The notes under the pieces are model-generated. The model made no database searches, was not told the DNA's origin, and saw nothing but the letters and a program-made list of their open reading frames with translations. From contig JAUJYZ010001230.1 in NCBI GenBank assembly GCA_033675265.1, positions 159,073 to 223,072 of the forward strand: DNA of 64,000 bases, given 5' to 3'. This DNA comes from Actinostola sp. cb2023 (lineage: Eukaryota > Cnidaria > Anthozoa > Actiniaria > Actinostolidae). The position numbers and the translations under genes are program-made. Below are positions 1-10,375 of this stretch, one piece after another. How positions within the stretch are numbered: position 1 is the stretch's first letter; each line of letters starts with the position of its first letter.

Positions 1-3000
1 GACTGTTTGGAGTGACTTTAAAGAGATGCTGTGTGAATTGCAGTCGTTCCACCAGAAAAGATGACACTCGATCGAATCCAAGTCAACAAATATGTAAGAG
101 AATCGATGTGAAAATTCGGATAATCTTTTGTAACTAACTTCTAATCAATATAATACTTTGGATATCCATCATTTTCAATATTTTTCTCAGTTTGTGTTGT
201 TTATAGTCGAGTTACGTATTTTAGAATTAACATTTCACCTAATAACAGTGAACAACAATCGAATACATCGCTTGAGGATAAAGGGTCTCTAAAATATATA
301 TTGCTTTAAGCTAGAGATGTGGTATTATACTTTACCTTGAATACATGCACTGTAGTCTAGTATATTAGTTTGATCAGAGTTCAGATCAGCAATGACAATA
401 CTCGATCAAGGACCGAAGACAGAGGCTTAGTTGTGAACGATGTTGATGTCATCAAAGTAGTTTTACTTGTGTTGTGCAAATCCTTTGAACCAATTCAGAT
501 CATTAAAATTATCCAATCGGAAACAAGACAAATATAATTCCTATGAAACTTGTAGATACGTTATTTACTGTACCGAGGACATTCTAGAAATATAATAGTG
601 AAAAGATGATGTCGCTATGATGTTCTTATGGTACCTGTACAAGCGATGCCAAATAATTGAACGTGAATACACACTGTGTTATCCTACGAAGGCTGACTTC
701 CTGTGCCGCCAGTACTTTTCCATCTGTTCCAATATCACTAAGGTATACTACTGTACACGCACGGTGAACCTGGGAGAAACAGATCCTTCACAATGCACTT
801 TATATAAACTAAACGTTCATCAGTTTATCAAAAAGCGACACTAGCAAGCCGAGTCATAGGAACGTCATAGGAGAGTATATAAAATGATTTATACTGACAT
901 AACTAATGTATGTAATGGTTATGGAACACTATTATTATTATTATTATTACTACACACTCGTGTGAATCTGGGAGGAAAACAAAAATTCACAAGGAACTGT
1001 TATAAACTATATATTCGTATTATCTAAATATCCAAGATAATGATAGCACAGACTCAGTACTTTCAAAGTTATGCACGTTCTACAAGTCAACAACAACAAT
1101 TTACGTACTGCAGTTATTGGTTTTCTATGCGGTCGAAGTACACGGCAAACTGTAGCTGTTTGCATTCCTCAATTTAGAACCGTAGCAAGTGTCTCAATTC
1201 ACACTTAGCAAAATAGTATTTTAATGGCCAACATGAGAGAGTAATGTGAGTACATCCTGTGCTATCTTACGAAGGCTGACTTCCTGCCGCCAGTACTTTT
1301 CCATCTGAACCAATATCACTAAGTTATACTACTATACACACGCATGGGAATTTCACGTGATTTTTTTTATCGGGGGGGGGGGGGGGGTCCTTCAATCACA
1401 AGGTACTTTCATATACAAGGTATTCGTATTATCTGAATATCCAATAAAATAATAGCACATATTAATTATGTACTATTAAAGTTATGAACGTTCTACAAGT
1501 CAACAACAACACTTACTGCAGTTATTATTTGCTATGTCGAAGCACATGACAAACTCTAGCTGTTTTCCTCAATTTAGAATCGTCTCAAGTGTCCAAATTC
1601 ACAATATGATTTCAGTAAAACCGCACTGAAATGATAATTTGGTAAGTCAGTCTTAAGTTTGAATTTTCGTCAAAGTGAAGTTTGTAAAATGTTTGTCAAA
1701 GTTGAGAAGGTATGCTTCGTTCGCTTCAGTCAATTCTGACTTTTCAGTCATAACCGTGCGTGTGTTGATGTTTCATTGAAATAAAGTAATTTCAGCAATA
1801 AGACTTGACTGGTTAAAGTTTGGTATATCTGAGGTGTAGTAAATGCTTATTTAGACTGTTTGACTGAGTCATGATTTTAACGAGATGTTGTGCGAATTGA
1901 AGGCTGATCTCAGCCGTTTCACCAGACAACTGAATATATGACACGCAATCGAATCGCCAGTCAACAAATCTTGTAGAGAATCGATAAGAAAACTCGGGGA
2001 TTTTTTGGGAAACTAACTTCTGATCAATGCAATTATTTAGATATCTATCGTCAGTCAATCAATTATTCTTTGACCTTTATAAAAAATAATAAAAATAATA
2101 TTTCATCTAATAATAATGAACAACAACCGAATATATCGCTCCATAATAAAGAGTCTCTAAAACTTGGATAAAAAAAAAAATAGATGTCCTATTATACTTT
2201 ACCTTGAATACATGTAGCGTAGTCTCTATTAGTGTAATTATACGACAGAATTACTGATTTTTACTGAGAAATTTATTGTTGTGTATTCTCAAAATACGTT
2301 TAGATAAAACAACTACATTCCTCTCATTTATTGATAAGCTAAGTCATTCCCATTAAGACTTCAGTTCCACTAGATTATGGTTTAAATCAGTTTCCTCAGT
2401 ATTTTCTGTGACCATTCAGTCTCCACCTATGTTGTCATTTTTGACAGACATTTATCTACCACACCCAACCACATTATATTTCGTCAGAACTTCTTATTCC
2501 TATTTCTCACTTACAATATTATGACTCAGTCAGACAACTTATAATTTCTACTATCCAACAGTATAACTTTGCAACAGTATTTCAGACTTTAGCTATGTAA
2601 AATATTTAGATTACTTTACGAATCAACTGCGTTGTTCACAAATTGTAAGCTAGAACTACAAAGTGTATAGCCAATCACGAACATTCATCAAACTGACATT
2701 GATATAATGATAGACAGCTAGTACATGTAATTTACAATTTAGTATTAGTCAGACCTGCTTGGATAAAGAACATTCGAACCGATACCAGCTTCTACTGAAC
2801 CTCCTCTAATACAAAATTATTAGTTTGACACTTAAAATGTGAAGCCATGCTGTCTTTGCTGACTGTTAATATAGAGACCCAAAGATTTGGGTCAGTTTAA
2901 CAACGCGAGATAATTCGAAACATGAAACAGTAACGGTTATAGAATACGACAACAAAGTCTGAAAGTTATATGATGCGTCTTCTTTCATGCGTTGATTAAT

Positions 3001-3694
3001 TTGTCATAAAATGATTTACAAGCAAGATTTCATAAAAGTTTTGTATCTTAGGTGCAGTAAATGCTTATTTAGACTGTTTGAAGTGATTTTAAAGATATGT
3101 TGTGCAAATCGAAGGCAGATTGCAGTCTTTTTACAAGGAAACCGTCGAAAACATGTGAGACAGTGACACCCGTTCAAATCCAAGTCACGAAACCTGCAGA
3201 GAATCGATATCGAAACTCTGCGAATGCTTTGCAAACTATCTGATCAATGTAATGCTTTTAGATGACCATCGTTTTCAATCAATTCTTATTTGTTGTATAT
3301 AACTATTACGTATATTAGAATTTACATTTCACCTAATAATAGTGAACAACAATCGAATACATCGATATCCAGAATATAGAGTCTCTAAAACATGGATCCC
3401 TTAATCTATGGATGTGCTGTTATACTTTACCTTCAAATACTTGTAGTGTATAGTCTCTCTTAGTTTGATCAGAGTTGATCAGCACTGACAATACTCCAAC
3501 AAGGACCGAACATGGGTCTTAGTTATGAACGATGTTGATGACGTCAAAGTAGTTTTACTAGCTTGTCGTGTGTAACATTAAAATCATTCAATTGGAAACA
3601 GGATTTCAATGGAACTTGTTACGTTATTCACTGTACCGAGGACATTCTAGAAATATAATATAGTGAAAAGAGGATGTCGCTATGATGTTCTCAT

Positions 3695-3876
3695 TGTTGA
3701 ATTTTGTTGTTTTATTGTTGATACGACCGACCAACTAAAAGAATAACATGTCTTACACGACTGAACTGAACGACTAGCTAGCACGAGGTAGCTGAACACG
3801 AAAACGAGGCAGTTAACACGAAAGCGAGGCTTTCACATAACAAGGCATTTTTAAAATTACAATGTAAATTTCAACA
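3695..3876 (-). repeat. Copia 3' LTR
   Basis: Direct repeat of 7913-8094, beginning TGTTGA and ending TCAACA, 182 bp. It differs from the other LTR at two sites in my alignment: g versus t in 'actaaaagaataa', and 'gcgaggc' versus 'gcgagac'. Two differences in 182 bp indicate recent insertion. Confidence 0.96.
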
Positions 3877-3885
3877 CTCCTTCTC
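3877..3885 (-). promoter_or_regulatory. Polypurine tract of the copia element
   Basis: Immediately upstream of the 3' LTR in element orientation the minus strand reads gagaaggag, the expected position and composition for the plus-strand DNA primer. Confidence 0.8.
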
Positions 3886-3909
3886 ATTGTTTTGAAAAAT
3901 GTCTGTAGT

Positions 3910-4097
3910 TCATGGCTTCAGGACAACTCCAATTAGTTCACGAAGTTTAACAAATTGTCCTTTGTGTAGTCCTTTGGTTAACAAGTCAGCTAGCATATCA
4001 TTAGTAGAACAATAAACTATGTTTACAGCATTCTTATCTACTTGATCTCGTACAAAGTGATATTTAATGTCTATATGTTTGGCTCTTCCATGATATA
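3910..4097 (-). CDS. Copia RNase H C-terminal end (frame-shifted)
   Basis: About 60 codons of the expected end of the copia polyprotein, including RAKHIDIKYHFVRDQV and DMLADLLTKGL, in a different frame from the upstream RT/RNase H. It joins the upstream frame if one 4-bp insertion in a TA-rich run near 4098 is discounted. It stops 34 bp before the 3' LTR. Confidence 0.9.
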
Positions 4098-6490
4098 TAG
4101 TTTGGATTCTTTGACATACTGATAGCTGCTTGGTTGTCTTCATACATTGTCATAGGTGTCTTAGTATCTACTTTCAAGTCTACTAGTAACTGTTTTAGCC
4201 AGAGTGTCTCTTGTACAGCTGATGACAAAGCTATGTACTCTGCTTCAGCAGTTGACAATGCAACACAAGGTTGCTTTTTGCTTCTCCAGCTAATAGCACC
4301 ACCACACATCTGGAATAGGTAACCAGATGTTGACTTTCGATCATTCACGTCGCCTGCCCAATCAGCATCAGAAAATCCCACACACTCTGAGTCCACATCA
4401 CTAGTAAAAAGTAAACCATAGTTCACAGTACCTTTGAGATATCGTAGAATCCTCTTGACAGCGGCCCAGTGTTCGTTGGTTGGATTAGAGGAGTATCTGG
4501 CCACATTACTAACCGCAAATGCAATGTCGGGACGTGAAACAGATGACAGGTATAACAAACTTCCAACTACTGACTGATAGTCTGACTGGTTATGAGGAAC
4601 ATTGTCAGCGCCAGCCTTCGTGAGCTTAAAGTTGGGATCAACTGGGGTGCTAACCGGTTTGCAATTCTCCATCCCGAATTTCTTGAGAATGTTTTCAGTA
4701 TAAGTGGGTTGGCCAATCCAGACCTTACCATCTTCCTGAATCACTTGCACTCCAAGAAAGTACTTTAGCTCCCCCATATCCTTTACCTCAAATCTCTCAG
4801 AGATGTTTTGCTTGACTTCAGCAATTTTCTCATCAGATGGACCTGCAAGAACAATGTCATCCACATACACAGCAATAATAAAAGGATTAGCATCCTCATC
4901 CGAAACATAAATACATGGATCACTTGGAGTTTGTACAAATCCCATAGACTTCAAGTGTTCATCAAGTGTATAGTTCCAGCATCTGGGTGACTGTTTCAGC
5001 CCATAGAGGCTCTTATTCAATTTGCACACTAGATGCTCCTTCCCTTTAACAGAAAATCCTTCTGGTTGTCTCATATATACTTCTTCTTTTAAGTCTCCAT
5101 TGAGAAAAGCTGTAGTTACGTCCATTTGGTGCAGTTTTAGTTCTTGCTTAACAGACAGTGCAATGACAGTCCTTAAAGATTCAAATCGCACAACAGGACT
5201 AAACGTCTCATCATAGTCCACACCTTGCTTCTGTGAGAAACCTTGTGCAACAAGTCTAGCTTTCCTCCTCTCCATAGAGCCATCAGCATTATACTTAACA
5301 CGAAATACCCACTTACTTCCAACTGCCTTTCGCCCATCTGGCAATTCAGTGATATTCCAGACATCATGTTTATGGAGAGAGTCCATTTCTTGCTGCATTG
5401 CAACATGCCACTGATCTGCATCAGGACCATTTAAGGCTTCACTTACAGTGGTTGGCTCCACAATGCCATCACTTACTACTGTCACCCACTCTCCCAATCG
5501 ATCAGGTGGGCGTCCCTCACGTGAAGACTGACGTAAAACACTTGGACCTTCATCCACATCATCATTATTTGACAGTTCAACATCATCATTATTTGACAGT
5601 TCAACATCAACAAACTTGATGACAGTTCCATCAGGTTTATCCTTCTGAAGGATTCCAAACGCACCCTCGTCAAACTTTACATCACGGCTATAGATGACAC
5701 GTTGTCGTTCCACATCAAATAGACGATATGCCTTAGTGTCAGTTCCATATCCAAGGAATACACACTTCCTGGCCTTGGGGTCAAGTTTATTTCTTTCATC
5801 CTTGGGAATATGTGCATACGCTGTGCACCCAAAGCATTTGAGATTGGATACATCAGGCTTTGAGCCAGTCCAGGCTTCATAGAGAGTTAGACCCTCAAGT
5901 GACCTTGTAGGACTTCGATTATGCAAGTAAACTGCAGTATTAAGTGCTTCAACCCAGAATATCTGGGGCAACTTAGCCTGAACCAGCATGGACCTTACTG
6001 ATTCGACTAATGTTCTATTCAGACGTTCCGCTACGCCATTCTGCTGTGGTGTTTTTGGGACAGTAGTTTGATGCACTACTCTTTCTGACTTCAGGAAGAT
6101 ATCAAAGTCTGTCGATACATATTCTCCTCCATTGTCTGACCTTAGAATCTTTAGTGTGTAGCCACTTGATTTCTCTACTAGGGCTTTCCAATCTTGAAAC
6201 TTTTTGAAGGCTTCATCCTTCTTCTTCAATGCATAGACCCACACATAACGGGTTTTATCATCAGTCAGAGTCATGAAATATTCTGCACCACCTGCAGACT
6301 TTGGAGTGATCTTTCCACATAAGTCACTATGCGCTAGACCAAGGGGTTCGGTAGCCCTTTTTGCACCGGAAGTTGGAAAAGAACAGCGGTGTAACTTTCC
6401 TTGCACACAGGCTTCACAAAAATCTAGACCCTTCTTGGGATCAAAATCAAAACCAGTCACCAGGGATTCGTTGGCTAGCTTTTTTCCAGA
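4098..6490 (-). CDS. pol: Copia integrase, reverse transcriptase and RNase H (continuation of the polyprotein)
   Basis: An open frame continues Gag-Pro after the frameshift near 6483. In order: the CEACVQGK half of the HHCC zinc-binding region; the integrase core with HSDLCG, TDDKTRYVWVY and SDNGGEY plus PQQNGVAERLNRTL; the RT palm with DVTTAFLNGDL and the catalytic YVDDIVLAG; RNase H with SDADWAGD, STSGY and the TAEAEY block. A short tandem duplication of an acidic stretch (ELSNNDDV twice) lies in the integrase-RT linker. The frame is lost near 4098, where a 4-bp 'atat' expansion shifts the last part of RNase H. Confidence 0.96.
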
Positions 6491-7794
6491 TTTTGAGTAC
6501 CCAAGTGTCCATATCTCTGGTGCCATAGCATTTCCTTTGACATGCTTAATTCAGCAGTTGCTGCATTTGATAGTTCCACCTCCCGTCGATACTTTAAATG
6601 GAACAAGGATCCCACTTTCTTTCCAACAGCAATAGTTGCACCATCAGCACGAACAATCTTACATTCACTCTTATCAAAACTGACTTTTAAGCCAGCTCCA
6701 GTAGCTTTCGGTACACTTAGTAAACTGTAGCTGAGTTTAGGAACAAAAAGCACATCTTTCAGATTGCACCGTTTTTCATTTCCACCACGCAGGACCGTAT
6801 ACAAAGTCACTGTGCCACGAGCAGTAGCATTTAGCACTTTTCCGTCCCCAAGTTGAACATGTACAGGCTCAGTCAGTTCCAAAATGTCCCTCAGTGAGCT
6901 GCGATCATTTGTCATGTGACATGTGGCACCCGAATCAATAATCCACACATCATTTGCACAAACACTTGCTGCTAAGGCCTGTGTCACAAGTCCCAGGCTC
7001 TCAGAGTCAGAGTCAGCTGCAACAACATTGGCCTTGTGCTTTACAGGTTTAGATTCTGGCTTGTTTTGCTGCTCTTTCTCCTTCTCCTTCTTAAGACTCC
7101 AGCAATTACGCTTTAAATGACCAGGTTTCCCACAATGATGGCACTTTGGACGGTCTTTAGATTTCGTTCCCAACATCACTTTCTCATAAGGCTTTTCAAC
7201 AGTTTCACGTTCCTTTAGCTTGTTCTCTTCATGGAACAAACGTTCAGTGACTACTTCCATGTTTGGTACTTCACTATTCGCTTCTAAAGCAGTCACAAGC
7301 ATATCAAACTTGTCAGGCAAACTTGCTAGTAATGTCACAACTTTATCTTCTTCGTCCATGGGAGCACCAATTACGGCCAGCTCGTTGAAGATTTCAGTTA
7401 TTGACTTTATGTGACCTTTCACCGAGTCTCCTTCTTGAAGTCGTAATTTGTTCAGTCTCCGTCTCAACGACAACTTGTTAGCCCAGGTTTTCTTTTGGAA
7501 TTGCTCCGAAAGCTTTTTTTTCCACACGACCACGGGGTCCTCTGGGTCTCCTAACAAGTACAACAGCGAGGTATTCACGGAAAGCACGATTGTCGCCAGT
7601 GCTCTATTTCGTCGCACTACAAACTTCGTAAATTTTTCGACTTCCGTCTCAGCAGGGGCCACTTCAGTCCCACTGACAATACTCCACAGGTTTTCCTTTA
7701 TGAGAGCCATCCTACATTGGATTTTCCATGTTCCATAGTTGGAACCATCCAAAGGAACAACCGTAACTGTATTCCTCACCGTATAGTCCGCCAT
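6475..7794 (-). CDS. gag: Copia Gag, zinc knuckle, protease and pre-integrase region
   Basis: 439 codons from an ATG at 7794 just downstream of the 5' LTR and primer site. The first ~200 residues have the UBN2/Gag pattern typical of copia (W.I...I.E.LW near the start). A CCHC knuckle CHHCGKPGHLKRNC lies at about residues 218-231, then the aspartic protease motif IDSGATCHM near 286-294, then WHQRYGHLG of the GAG-pre-integrase domain at the end. The frame stops within a run of six A (gaaaaaagctag, minus strand) in the middle of that domain, and the rest follows in the -1 frame from about 6485. Copia normally has one continuous polyprotein, so I read this as a homopolymer indel rather than programmed frameshifting. 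Confidence 0.95.
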   Translation of the reverse strand: MADYTVRNTVTVVPLDGSNYGTWKIQCRMALIKENLWSIVSGTEVAPAETEVEKFTKFVVRRNRALATIVLSVNTSLLYLLGDPEDPVVVWKKKLSEQFQKKTWANKLSLRRRLNKLRLQEGDSVKGHIKSITEIFNELAVIGAPMDEEDKVVTLLASLPDKFDMLVTALEANSEVPNMEVVTERLFHEENKLKERETVEKPYEKVMLGTKSKDRPKCHHCGKPGHLKRNCWSLKKEKEKEQQNKPESKPVKHKANVVAADSDSESLGLVTQALAASVCANDVWIIDSGATCHMTNDRSSLRDILELTEPVHVQLGDGKVLNATARGTVTLYTVLRGGNEKRCNLKDVLFVPKLSYSLLSVPKATGAGLKVSFDKSECKIVRADGATIAVGKKVGSLFHLKYRREVELSNAATAELSMSKEMLWHQRYGHLGTQNLEKS

Positions 7795-7896
7795 CTTGTA
7801 TTTCAGTCGCTCACAGTATCAACAACAAATCTCTCTTTCTCTTCAATCTTGCTTCGTGAGAATCTTCCACGAACTCAGACTTGCGCAGTGGAACCA

Positions 7897-7912
7897 TGCT
7901 GGGTCCATAACC
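7897..7912 (-). promoter_or_regulatory. Primer-binding site complementary to an internal part of initiator tRNA-Met
   Basis: Directly next to the 5' LTR the plus strand reads tgctgggtccataacc. This matches the anticodon-arm region of animal initiator tRNA-Met (tgctgggcccataacc, from memory) at 15 of 16 positions. Drosophila copia is known to prime with a 5' half of initiator tRNA-Met cut in the anticodon loop rather than with the tRNA 3' end. The site here implies the same half-tRNA priming. Confidence 0.8.
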
Positions 7913-8094
7913 TGTTGAATTTTGTTGTTTTATTGTTGATACGACCGACCAACTAAAATAATAACATGTCTTACACGACTGAACTGAACGACTAGCTAGC
8001 ACGAGGTAGCTGAACACGAAAACGAGGCAGTTAACACGAAAGCGAGACTTTCACATAACAAGGCATTTTTAAAATTACAATGTAAATTTCAACA
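7913..8094 (-). repeat. Copia 5' LTR
   Basis: Same 182-bp repeat as 3695-3876. In element orientation this is the 5' LTR because the primer-binding site abuts it at 7912 and the gag start lies at 7794. It should hold the element's promoter; I cannot place a TATA box with confidence. Confidence 0.95.
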
Positions 8095-9257
8095 CTCATG
8101 ATACCGTGAACAAATGATACCAAATAATTGAACAGAGCCCACATTTATGAAGGACTGATACGTGGTTTTGAAACTTAAAAATTGTAGTTTAAACGCGGCC
8201 AAATACTCACATTAGAGAGTAATGTGAGTACATACTGTGCTGTCTTACGAAGGCTGAGTTCCTGCCGCCAGTACTTTTCCATCTATTCCAATATCACTAA
8301 CTTATACTACTATATATATATACGCATATGAACCTGGGATAAACAGATCCTTTGATAACAAGGTACTTTCATAAACAATGTATTCGTACTGTCTGAATAT
8401 CCAAGAAAATAATAGCACATATAATTAATGATGTACTATTAAAGTTATGAACGTTCTACAAGTCAACAACAACATTTACTGCAGTTAGTGTTTTCTATGT
8501 AGAAGCACATGACAAACTGTAGCTGTTTTCCTCAATTTAGAATTGTCTCAAGTTTCCAAATTCACAATATGATTTCAGTAAAACCGCACTGAAATGATAA
8601 GTTGGTAAGTCCATTCTTAACTTTGAATTTCCGTCAAAGTGAAGTTTGTAAAATGTTCGTGAAAGTTGAGAAGGTATGCTTCGTTCGTTTCAGTCAATTC
8701 TGACTTTTCCGTCATAACCGTGCGTGTGTTGATGTTTCATTGAAACCGAAATCTGAATGTGATATTTGTCTTCTTTGAAGTGCTGAGTGATTTGAGATAA
8801 AGTAATTTCAGCAATAAGACTTGTCAATGACTGGTAAAAGTTGGTATATCTAAGGTGTAGTAAATGCTTATTTAGACTGTTTGAAGTCATGATTTTAACG
8901 AGATGTTGTGCGACTGAAGGCTGATTTCAGCCGTTTCACCAGACAACTGAATAGATGACACGTAATCGAATCGCCAGTCAACTAATATTGCAGAGAATCG
9001 ATAAGAAAACTTGGGGTTTTTTTTGCAAACTAACTTCTGATCAATGCAATTCTTTAGATATCTATCGTCAGTCAATCAATTCTTCTTTGACCTTTATAAA
9101 AATCATAAAAATCATAACAAGCCGCAAGGTCGATTATTTTGCGAAGAGCGGAATTGAATTCCGCGTGTTTTAAATATTTGTGGGGGATTAAGATTTAAGT
9201 AGGTGCGAAGCTTTTGTTCCCCAACCAGCGCGAAGCAGCAGGAAACTACTGATGGCT

Positions 9258-9830
9258 TGCTTTGAATCATTCTATTAAAAGAACTTTGAATCGTTCTATA
9301 AAAGAGCTTTGAATCGTTCTATAATAGAGCTTTGAATCGTTCTATAAAAGAGCTTTGAATCGTTCTATAAAAGAGCTTTGAATCGTTCTACTAAAAGAGC
9401 TTTGAATCGTTCTATAAAAGAGCTTTGAATCGTTTTATAAATATCACTTTGAATCGTTATACTAAAAAAACTTTGAATCGTTCTATAAAAGAGCTTTGAA
9501 TCGTTCTATAAAATAGCTTTGAATCGTTCTACTAAAAGAGCTTTGAATCGTTCTATAAAAAGAGCTTTGAATCGTTCTATAAAAGAGCTTTGAATCGTTC
9601 TATAATAGAGCTTTGAATCGTTCTATAAAAGAGCTTTGAATCGTTCTATAAAAGAGCTTTGAATCGTTCTACTAAAAGAGCTTTGAATCGTTCTATAAAA
9701 GAGCTTTGAATCGTTTTATAAATATCACTTTGAATCGTTATACTAAAAAAACTTTGAATCGTTCTATAAAAGAGCTTTGAATCGTTCTATAAAATAGCTT
9801 TGAATCGTTCTTTTAAAAGAGCTTTGAATT
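9258..9830. repeat. 23-bp minisatellite, ~25 copies, with 281-bp higher-order period
   Basis: Tandem copies of ctttgaatcgttctataaaa plus gag. Variant monomers recur together: 'ataatagagc' at 9321 and 9602, and 'cgttttataa' with 'atatcac' at 9431 and 9712, both exactly 281 bp apart. So a block of about 12 monomers was itself duplicated. There are no unique spacers, so it is not a CRISPR-like array. Confidence 0.95.
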
Positions 9831-10056
9831 TTGCTTCTTCAGGATATATTATTCTATTTAAACATTTTCTCTAAAATTGCATTTTATTTATTTTGAAGTA
9901 CAAATTATCACTTAAGTTGTATGAAGAACAGCTCATAAATGAGACGCCTCAGAATAAAGAACGAAATCGAAATTGTCTGGGCCAGATATTTTCAACTGTT
10001 CTGAAAATCAACGTCTCGAGCTTGCGTTATTAAAGCCCATCATTTTTTTAGAACAC

Positions 10057-10375
10057 AGACAAAGGAGAGGAGAGAGAAGAGAGAAGAGGGAGGAGAGAGG
10101 AGAGTGGAGAGTGGAGCTCGAGAGAGAGAGGAGAGAGGATGAGTCAATGATTCAAAGGAGAGAAGAGAGGAGTGGGGAATTTGAAAGAATTTCCAAAGAA
10201 TCTTGGGCGTGTCGCCTGAAAGATTCAAAGGATGAGAGAAGAGAGGAGTGGGAATTTGAAAGAATTTCCAAAGAATCTTGGGCGTGCCGCCTGAAAGATT
10301 CAAAGGAGAGAAGAGAGGAGTGGGAATTTGAAAGATTCAAATGGGAGAAGAGAGGAGTGGGAATTTGAAAAAATG
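10057..10375. repeat. Purine-rich repeat with 73-75 bp tandem units
   Basis: A GA-rich stretch runs into units starting 'ggagagaagagaggagtggg' at 10157, 10230 and 10305, each followed in the first two by 'aatttccaaagaatcttggg'. Reading frames on both strands here come from the repeat and are not taken as genes. From 10391 to 11250 the element holds unique-looking AT-rich sequence in which I recognise nothing. Confidence 0.85.

Larger units (their letters stand above)
3695..8094 (-). mobile_element. Ty1/copia LTR retrotransposon, nearly intact, young
   Basis: The 4.4 kb element is flanked by the 5-bp duplication CTCAT (3690-3694 and 8095-8099). LTRs of 182 bp start TGTTGAA and end TTCAACA and differ at about two positions. 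Order on the minus strand is LTR, primer site, Gag with zinc knuckle, protease, integrase, RT, RNase H, polypurine tract, LTR; integrase before RT is the copia arrangement. The uninserted counterpart of the site is visible in the related array copy near 12901-12925. Two frameshifts disable the single long reading frame (near 6483 and 4098), so this copy is recent but probably not autonomous as it stands. Confidence 0.97.

Noticed and set aside
6475..6526. Programmed -1 frameshift between copia Gag-Pro and Int-RT at an A-run
   Set aside because: It lies inside the pre-integrase domain, the slippery heptamer is not canonical, and copia uses a single frame; a homopolymer indel is more likely.
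4134..7738. Many plus-strand reading frames across the copia element
   Set aside because: They are antisense to the well-supported minus-strand polyprotein and show no domains.
9258..9830. CRISPR-like regular repeat array
   Set aside because: There are no unique spacers; monomers are directly adjacent and the genome is eukaryotic. The same reasoning applies to 40.4-43.3 kb.
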